DNA from: Acidobacteriota bacterium
GTDB taxonomy: Bacteria; Acidobacteriota; Thermoanaerobaculia; Multivoradales; Multivoraceae
NCBI GenBank assembly: GCA_028877275.1
Contig: JAPPFP010000022.1
Location: forward strand, 36,795-100,794
Length of the DNA stretch: 64,000 nucleotides
Direction of reading: 5' to 3'
Numbering within the stretch: the stretch's first letter is position 1; every line of letters starts with the position of its first letter. The notes under the pieces were generated by a model that saw only the letters and a program-made list of their open reading frames with translations, was not told where the DNA came from and did not search any database. Position numbers and translations under genes: made by a program. Shown here piece by piece: positions 56,518 to 61,316 of the stretch.

Positions 56518-58104
56518 CTAGTGGGACGGGTCCTTGAGCAGAAGTTCGCAGCTGCGAGCCGCCAGCATCCGTCTCTGCTTTCGGCGTGAGGCGTAGGCGG
56601 CCGCGCCTGCGAGGAGGAGGACTGTCACCGCGATGATCCCGGCCGTCAGCATCGTCACGCGCTGGCGTTCCAGGAGCGCCCAGAACAGAAAGGAGAGGGC
56701 GCCTGGCAGGCCGACGAGGTGTGCGGCCACCAGGGCGGCGCCGAGCCTGGCGCCGTCGGGGTCGTGCAGGAACCCCTCGGTGCGTTGGGGCCAGCGAAGC
56801 TGAATCAGGCCGTACGTTGCGGCGGCCATGAGGAATCCCGCGACCATCAGGCAGACGGCGACGAAGAAGAATGGCCAGCCGAACCACTCAAGCGGCGTCA
56901 GTCCCAGGATGAACGCGGCGGCGAAGAGAATGACGACGTTCATCGCACGACCGGGTGCGCTGAAGATCCCCCGGACCGGGAACGGCAGCGGGAGCGACTC
57001 CCGCCATACATGGCAGGTCGGGGGCTGCTTTCCGATGCGAAAGTCGTTCAGAAAGATGGCGAAAAGAGCCGCCGGCCCCACCGCGAAGCCGCCTGCGGTG
57101 GGCACCACGACGAGGGAGGTACCCAGGACCAACGCGAGAACCAGACGTGCCGGCTTCAGACGCAGGAGGCACTCGATCTCGACCAGCGTCAGGACGCGCC
57201 TCGGAGTGAGACGCTTCGCCTTGCGGAGCAGCCTGGCAAGAGGCAGGCTTCCGGAAGCCGTGCGCCGGTCGCCACCGGGACGTTCCAGGTAGCCGCGAAG
57301 CAGGAGCCGACTCTCGAGCACGGCCAATACGCCGAGAACGGCCATCAGGACGCCGAGTCTCGCCAGATTCGACGCCGAAGGCCCCGGTTCGTGGACGATG
57401 CCGGCGACAAGGCCGGGCGGCGTGTAGCCGAGGCCGCCGAGAACGGCCGACTCCTCGATCGCCCGAGTGAGCCCTTCGGAAGCGATCTCCCCGCCGAAGG
57501 CCAGCACCCCGAGCATGATCGCGCCCTGGCACGCGGCAACGATCGCCACGATGGCCAGGGCGCCGAGCTTGCCTTCGACCGGCCGGTTGACAAGAAGCGA
57601 CAGGATCGCCGCGGTGCGGCCGAAGATCCAGATCAGGCTCAGAATGGCGAGCAGGGTGATCGGCGCTCCGCCGACGCCTCCCGATCTTGCGACGGCGAGG
57701 TAAACGCCGGCGGGACCGAGAACCGGGAGCCAGTAGCCGATCGTGCTGAGAGCGAAACGGAGCCCGTACAGGTCCCGGAAGCCGACCGGCAGCCGCAGCA
57801 GGTCCTCGAGGTCGAGCAGCCAGGTGACGGGCACTCGCAGCAGCACCTGTGCGAGCAACGCGATCGCCGTTACGGAGCAGGCGATCAGGCTCAGGAGGTT
57901 TCTTCGCAGGGCGTCGCTCTCGATGGCGAAGATCGCCGGAAGCAGCCCCAGAGTCAGGACAGTCGCAAACGCGAGGAAGAGGACGGCAACGAAGATCACC
58001 ACCGCCAGCGGCTGCTTGCTCCGCCGGACCGCGTCCGGCAAGGCCAGCCGCGCGAGCGTCAGCAGGAGATCGGCCCGGCTACCCGGGTGCGTGAACGTCG
58101 CCAT
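56518..58104 (-). CDS. ABC-2 type transporter permease
   Basis: 528-aa membrane protein with about 12 hydrophobic segments and no nucleotide-binding domain; RSKQPLAVVIFVAVLFLAFATVL near the start, LLRLPVGFRDLYGLRFA, then TLVEIECLLRLKPARLVLALVLG at the second half, and a basic C-terminal tail. Two-half layout is like the large permeases of ABC-2 type exporters. Start is ATG 58104 (MATFTHPGS); a GTG at 58155 would run into element B. First gene of the three-gene transporter operon, whose promoter likely lies in or near element B. Confidence 0.75.
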   Translation of the reverse strand: MATFTHPGSRADLLLTLARLALPDAVRRSKQPLAVVIFVAVLFLAFATVLTLGLLPAIFAIESDALRRNLLSLIACSVTAIALLAQVLLRVPVTWLLDLEDLLRLPVGFRDLYGLRFALSTIGYWLPVLGPAGVYLAVARSGGVGGAPITLLAILSLIWIFGRTAAILSLLVNRPVEGKLGALAIVAIVAACQGAIMLGVLAFGGEIASEGLTRAIEESAVLGGLGYTPPGLVAGIVHEPGPSASNLARLGVLMAVLGVLAVLESRLLLRGYLERPGGDRRTASGSLPLARLLRKAKRLTPRRVLTLVEIECLLRLKPARLVLALVLGTSLVVVPTAGGFAVGPAALFAIFLNDFRIGKQPPTCHVWRESLPLPFPVRGIFSAPGRAMNVVILFAAAFILGLTPLEWFGWPFFFVAVCLMVAGFLMAAATYGLIQLRWPQRTEGFLHDPDGARLGAALVAAHLVGLPGALSFLFWALLERQRVTMLTAGIIAVTVLLLAGAAAYASRRKQRRMLAARSCELLLKDPSH

Positions 58105-58162
58105 CGAGTCCTGGGGTGTCGCTCTAGCCGGCTCTGAGGAAGGGTGGGCCGGCACCTGGACT

Positions 58163-58349
58163 GGTGGCGGGCCGAGTTGGCCGCTCCGCGCAGGAGAAAC
58201 GAGACCCCCCGCCGACTTGCCCGACGCAGGGAGCGACCCTGGGCCCAGGGGCGACGGCTAGGTCTGGCAGGGGGTCCGGCTCGCAGGCCCACTGCGCCTC
58301 TGACGACCAACAGACGGACGCTAGCGCGCCGGGGTAGCGTCCGTCAAAC
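58163..58349 (-). repeat. ~187-bp repeated intergenic element, copy B
   Basis: Second copy of the element at 54698-54882, also on the minus strand just upstream of a gene (the ABC permease). It holds the same CCGGCTCGCAGGCCCAC block (58276-58292) and GTCCGTCAAAC end. Its 5' end on the minus strand adds a perfect 11-bp hairpin: GACGGACGCTA (58345-58335) with TAGCGTCCGTC (58324-58314). A reading frame through it (58124-58447) resembles the frame through copy A only because the DNA is repeated. Confidence 0.7.
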
Positions 58350-58379
58350 ATCTCTGCGGGGTGGCCGGCGGGTGGAGAG

Positions 58380-58450
58380 CCGATGGCAACGAAGAGGGGG
58401 CGGGAGGTCGACCTGACCGAGGCCGTTCCGGGGTTCTCCGTTGCCATCGG
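58380..58450. repeat. 12-bp perfect inverted repeat below the peptide operon
   Basis: CCGATGGCAACG (58380-58391) and CGTTGCCATCGG (58439-58450) pair exactly around a 47-base centre with a small AGGTCGACCT palindrome. It lies between the last peptide gene and element B. There is no T-run, so it is not a standard terminator; it may stabilise the operon's 3' end. Confidence 0.5.
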
Positions 58451-58489
58451 ACTCTCTCTACGCCGATCTACCGTGAGTGAGAGCGGGGC

Positions 58490-58786
58490 CTACTTGCAGA
58501 AAACCAACGCAAGGGGTGCGTAGGCTCCGACGACGGCCAGCCCGACACCGCCGGTGCCGGCGCCGGCTCCGAGCGCGAAGAGGCTAAAGCCGAGGACGGC
58601 ACCGACGCAGCTCCAGTTCGTTCCACCGTTCGTTGCCGAGAGAAACGGTTCGCCGGTCTGTTGGACTTCGGTCGGGTAACCAGCCTCCGGGACCGCGAGG
58701 TCCGGAGGGTTGCTGGCACCTGCCGCTGGGGTGAGAGCGAATACGAGCGCGAGGAGAAGAGTTGCGGATACTGCTTTCTTGAACAT
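58490..58786 (-). CDS. Small exported Gly/Ala-rich peptide with double-Gly site, Cys-bracketed (H2)
   Basis: 98-aa peptide not matching any family I know. A Sec-like signal (KKAVSATLLLALVFALTPAAGA) is followed by a polar segment and then FLSATNGG (Gly54-Gly55), a possible double-glycine cleavage site. The tail after it is hydrophobic and Gly-rich (GFSLFALGAGAGTGG, then VGLAVVGAYAPLALVF) with Cys60 and Cys97 at its ends, so one disulfide could close it into a helical hairpin. SD GAAAGGAACGAC precedes the ATG. Last gene of the peptide operon. It shares its plan with the gene at 58854. A bacteriocin- or pore-forming-peptide-like role is inference. Confidence 0.68.
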   Translation of the reverse strand: MFKKAVSATLLLALVFALTPAAGASNPPDLAVPEAGYPTEVQQTGEPFLSATNGGTNWSCVGAVLGFSLFALGAGAGTGGVGLAVVGAYAPLALVFCK

Positions 58787-58853
58787 TGTCGTTCCTTTCG
58801 ATGAATCAGGGTGTTTCCGTTCAGGTCTTGGTTCGTCTTGCGTGTGGCCGGAC

Positions 58854-59174
58854 TCAGAAGAACATGGCGCAGACCATGCCGGCGCCTGCGAGCGCCAGAC
58901 CAGGGCCTGCACCGACGCCGCTGAGGGCGAGAGCGAAGCCGGCGCCAGTGGCCGCGCCGCACAGGAAGTCGGAAGTGGGCCCTGTTCCCGCTGTCTGCGC
59001 CAGAACCTCGTCGGTAAGGGAGTGCTGGACGAGGTCAGGGGCGGGCTCGAGAACAGGCACGGCTGGGCGTACGTCGGACTTCTCGGGCCCAAAGGACGGA
59101 GAATCAAGTGCCTGACCTGGTCCGATGGCAAGCAGCGAGGTACACGCAACAACGGTCAGAAGGGTCTTTGTCAT
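58854..59174 (-). CDS. Small exported Gly/Ala-rich peptide, Cys-bracketed (H1)
   Basis: 106-aa peptide. Signal sequence (LLTVVACTSLLAIGPGQA), a polar Pro/Glu segment, then LTDEVLAQTAG, which is like double-glycine leader ends (LxxxELxxxxGG) but with AG, and a Gly/Ala-rich hydrophobic tail (GAATGAGFALALSG, VGAGPGLALAGAGM) bracketed by Cys72 and Cys102. Strong SD AGGAG inside the palindrome AGGAGATCTCCT, seven bases before the ATG, with an A-rich tract upstream. Same plan as the next gene, so the two may work as a pair, like two-peptide bacteriocins. No homology is claimed. Confidence 0.7.
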   Translation of the reverse strand: MTKTLLTVVACTSLLAIGPGQALDSPSFGPEKSDVRPAVPVLEPAPDLVQHSLTDEVLAQTAGTGPTSDFLCGAATGAGFALALSGVGAGPGLALAGAGMVCAMFF

Positions 59175-59219
59175 AGGAGATCTCCTTTCTTTCTTTTTTT
59201 CTCTTGTGCTTGTCTCTGG

Positions 59220-59405
59220 CTAGAGGAGGCAAACGGCCAGAAGCGCGTAGTTGACGTAGTAGAAGCACTCGGAGGGGCCGAGGCACACGAGCATCTGGCT
59301 TAGTGCGGTGTTGAGACAGGCGATGTTCACGCCGCCGACTGCTTCTTGAAGAGTCGAGTCCGCGACGGACGTGTTTGCGATCGCCGCCAGGAGGTGGTTT
59401 TTCAT
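59220..59405 (-). CDS. 61-aa peptide with double-glycine leader and Cys-rich core
   Basis: No signal peptide; instead a 25-residue leader, LLAAIANTSVADSTLQEAVGG, ending at Gly24-Gly25, with Leu at -7 as in C39-processed leaders, then a 36-residue core with Cys30, Cys41, Cys47 and Cys59 and hydrophobic stretches. This is the form of a C39 substrate (class II bacteriocin, microcin or pheromone type). A free C39 peptidase is encoded two genes upstream in the same operon. It has a weak SD (GAAGCGAGACGGCG). Which pairs of cysteines join, if any, cannot be seen. It is the best candidate for the product of this operon. Confidence 0.72.
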   Translation of the reverse strand: MKNHLLAAIANTSVADSTLQEAVGGVNIACLNTALSQMLVCLGPSECFYYVNYALLAVCLL

Positions 59406-59445
59406 CGCCGTCTCGCTTCACTGATCACAGCTTCGACGCTCACGA

Positions 59446-59775
59446 CTAGAACGGGCAGGGGCCGCAGGGACCATTGGGCGGGAACGGGTTGAAGATCGTT
59501 GGACCTCCGGGCAGGGGCCACGGAATCGGAAACGGACAGCCGGGAATCGGTGTGCAGCCGCAGGGCCAATAGACGGCCAGTTCAGTTGGTTGCTGGATGG
59601 GCGCCTGTGGGCCGAGCGCGTAGCCGTAGGCTGGTGCGGCGACCGCCCCGAGATCCCAGTCGGTCACCAGGGTGGCGCCGCTTGGGTCCCGCGCCTCGCC
59701 GGTGGTCGGCGTTGCCAGCGCAGCGCCGGCGAGGAACAGGAAGAGGACGGAAAGGAAGGCAATGCGGAGTTTCAT
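59446..59775 (-). CDS. Exported Pro/Cys-rich peptide
   Basis: 109-aa protein of unknown family. Signal peptide (RIAFLSVLFLFLAGAALA), a short polar part (EARDPSGATLVTDWDLG), and a C-terminal Pro/Gly/Cys-rich tail with CGC, GCP and CGPCPF: five cysteines in about 40 residues. SD GAAGGAGATAG lies in the last bases of the C39 gene and its start is 15 bases after that stop, so it is in the operon. Such tails are seen in structural or metal-binding peptides and in disulfide-rich toxins; none is recognised here. Confidence 0.72.
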   Translation of the reverse strand: MKLRIAFLSVLFLFLAGAALATPTTGEARDPSGATLVTDWDLGAVAAPAYGYALGPQAPIQQPTELAVYWPCGCTPIPGCPFPIPWPLPGGPTIFNPFPPNGPCGPCPF

Positions 59776-59790
59776 TGAGGGCTATCTCCT

Positions 59791-60393
59791 TCAAGGGTTG
59801 TAGGTTGCGGGTGAAACGGACGGCATCGTGGCCGTCCGGGAAATCGGTGGCGGTCCGCTGGTAAAGGCGAGAACGACGCCGTCCCAGGACCGTTCGAAGG
59901 TCCTGGAACTCATGCGCAGCCGCCCGAGGGATGGGTCGTCGATGACGAGTTCGTCGCCGGCGCTCCGGATGACGACGAAATGGTCGCCGTGCACGTGGGC
60001 GATCGCGGGAAGCGGGATGTCGCGGAGCCGCTGGACGGGAACCCGGAGGCCCTGGCTCGTCACGCCTCGCTCCTCCGCGGCCTTCTTGAGCGCCAGCAGG
60101 CTCGTGCCGTCCGGCCCGGTTCCGGTGGCGATCTCGAGTTCGGCGAGGGTCGTGTCCTGGATGCCCCAGTGGTCGAGGACCATCTTGAGGGCCGCCGGGC
60201 CGCAGTCGGCGCGCCTCTGCTGGCGAACGATCTCGCCTGGGGCCGGCGCCGACGGGTCGAGTGTGGCGGCCCAGGCCAGCCGGTTCATGGTCGGCCCCAG
60301 GGCCCGGGCCGCGACCGTCACGAGGCCGGCCGCAAGCAACAGACCGGCGGCGGCCGCGTGCGGTGGGCGAATCCGGAATCGCTCAGAGTGCAT
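59791..60393 (-). CDS. Membrane-anchored C39-family cysteine peptidase (no ABC domain)
   Basis: 200-aa protein. An N-terminal hydrophobic segment (AAAAGLLLAAGLVTVAA) anchors it, then the C39 fold: QQRRADCGPAALKMVLDHWGI with catalytic Cys64, TSLLALKKAAEERG, HVHGDHFVVIRSAG with His138, and VIDDPSLGRLRM with Asp152/153. These are the usual C39 catalytic residues, which cut double-glycine leaders and are normally the N-terminal domain of peptide ABC exporters; here there is no transporter. So cleavage would be periplasmic or extracytoplasmic. ATG at 60393 overlaps the thioredoxin stop by 11 bases, so the two are coupled. Substrate is probably one or more peptides downstream. Confidence 0.82.
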   Translation of the reverse strand: MHSERFRIRPPHAAAAGLLLAAGLVTVAARALGPTMNRLAWAATLDPSAPAPGEIVRQQRRADCGPAALKMVLDHWGIQDTTLAELEIATGTGPDGTSLLALKKAAEERGVTSQGLRVPVQRLRDIPLPAIAHVHGDHFVVIRSAGDELVIDDPSLGRLRMSSRTFERSWDGVVLAFTSGPPPISRTATMPSVSPATYNP

Positions 60394-60889
60394 CGCTGCC
60401 GGATTCCAGAAAGGAGCGCCAGGCGGTTTCCGGCCGTTCTCCGGTGGTGACCGCGAGGACCCGGGACTTGCCGTCGACCAGGAACACCAGCGGTACGTGG
60501 ACGACGCCGAAGCGCCTGGAGACGGCGCCGTCCGGATCGGCGATGGCCGCGTGGACGCCGTCGCCGTCGAGTTCGGGCGAATCCGAGCCGGCGACGACCG
60601 CGATCAGGTCGAGGGCCGGACCCTCGGTCCGGGCCATGCGCCGCAGGGTTGTGATGGTGCGGTCGCAGTTCCCGCAGCCGGCCCTGGCGAAGGTCACGAC
60701 CCGGAGCCGGCCGGGAGAGGCCGGCAAGGCTTCACCGTCCGCGAAGCCCGGCAGCGCGGGGAACAGTGTGCCGACTTCGGGGCGCTGAGCCTGCCGGGCG
60801 CGGATCCCTGATTCGATCCAGAGCAGCCCTCCCAGGGGAGCGAGAACGGCCACGACGACGGTGACGAGGGCCAGGCGGCGACGGTTCAT
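60383..60889 (-). CDS. Membrane-anchored thioredoxin-like protein (CGNC)
   Basis: 168-aa protein. N-terminal hydrophobic segment (LALVTVVVAVLAPLGGLLW) as anchor, then a thioredoxin-like domain facing the periplasm: VVTFARAGCGNCDRTITTL with Cys72-Gly-Asn-Cys75, and a cis-Pro in FGVVHVPLVFLVDG. The CGNC active site is unlike CGPC of thioredoxin and close to TlpA/ResA-type reductants. In this operon it could oxidise, reduce or reshuffle the cysteines of the peptides. ATG at 60889 may overlap an upstream small gene by ATGA. Direction of activity is not clear. Confidence 0.82.
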   Translation of the reverse strand: MNRRRLALVTVVVAVLAPLGGLLWIESGIRARQAQRPEVGTLFPALPGFADGEALPASPGRLRVVTFARAGCGNCDRTITTLRRMARTEGPALDLIAVVAGSDSPELDGDGVHAAIADPDGAVSRRFGVVHVPLVFLVDGKSRVLAVTTGERPETAWRSFLESGSDAL

Positions 60890-61131
60890 CGGCGCGTCCC
60901 TCCCGCGGAGCCGGCCGCCCGGCGACGGACCGAAGATCTGGTCCGGCTGTGCAGCATGGAGATCAGTGGCGCGGACCGTTCGCCGAGCATGCGGAAGGCA
61001 TGTGTCAGTCGTGCTTCGAGGGCGCTGGCCGGAGGATGGGAGAGAGGAGGGCTCCATCCGTGTTCCGGATGAGGCGCGCGCGGACCAGTTCGCTGTTGGC
61101 GGAGATTCGGAGGAAGGGTTGGGGACGTCAT
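60886..61131 (-). CDS. Possible small protein at the head of the peptide operon
   Basis: An 81-aa frame from ATG 61131 to a stop at 60886, which shares ATGA with the thioredoxin gene. That coupling is a habit elsewhere in this window, and GGAG lies eight bases upstream, so the frame may be real. The product is basic and unlike anything I know (SALEARLTHAFRMLGERSAPLI, then RRRAAGSAGG). It has no signal peptide or membrane segment. It could be a regulator or just a spurious frame. Confidence 0.38.
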   Translation of the reverse strand: MTSPTLPPNLRQQRTGPRAPHPEHGWSPPLSHPPASALEARLTHAFRMLGERSAPLISMLHSRTRSSVRRRAAGSAGGTRR

Positions 61132-61231
61132 CGTCCAGCTCCAGTGGTGCCGTTGGTGCCGGCCGGAAGACCGGTTGGTGTCGGGTCGTCTTGATCGATG
61201 GCCGCCGTTCAGCGGCCGCGTGTATCGACTA

Positions 61232-61274
61232 AGACGCAAAAGGGCCCCCGGAACCGATGGCGGTTCCGAAGGCC
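61232..61274 (-). terminator. Rho-independent terminator of the SNF2 helicase gene
   Basis: On the minus strand, GGGCCTTCGGAACC, a short loop and GGTTCCGGGGGCCC make a strong GC stem, followed by TTTT. It lies 43 bases after the helicase stop (61317) and separates that gene from the peptide operon. Confidence 0.85.
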
Positions 61275-61316
61275 CTGCGATACAGCCGGCAGGACCGGCT
61301 CAGCTGGTGCCCGGCC

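Noticed and set aside
58124..58447. 107-aa minus-strand frame upstream of the ABC permease
   Set aside because: It lies in the repeated element; similarity to the frame through the other copy is explained by the DNA repeat.
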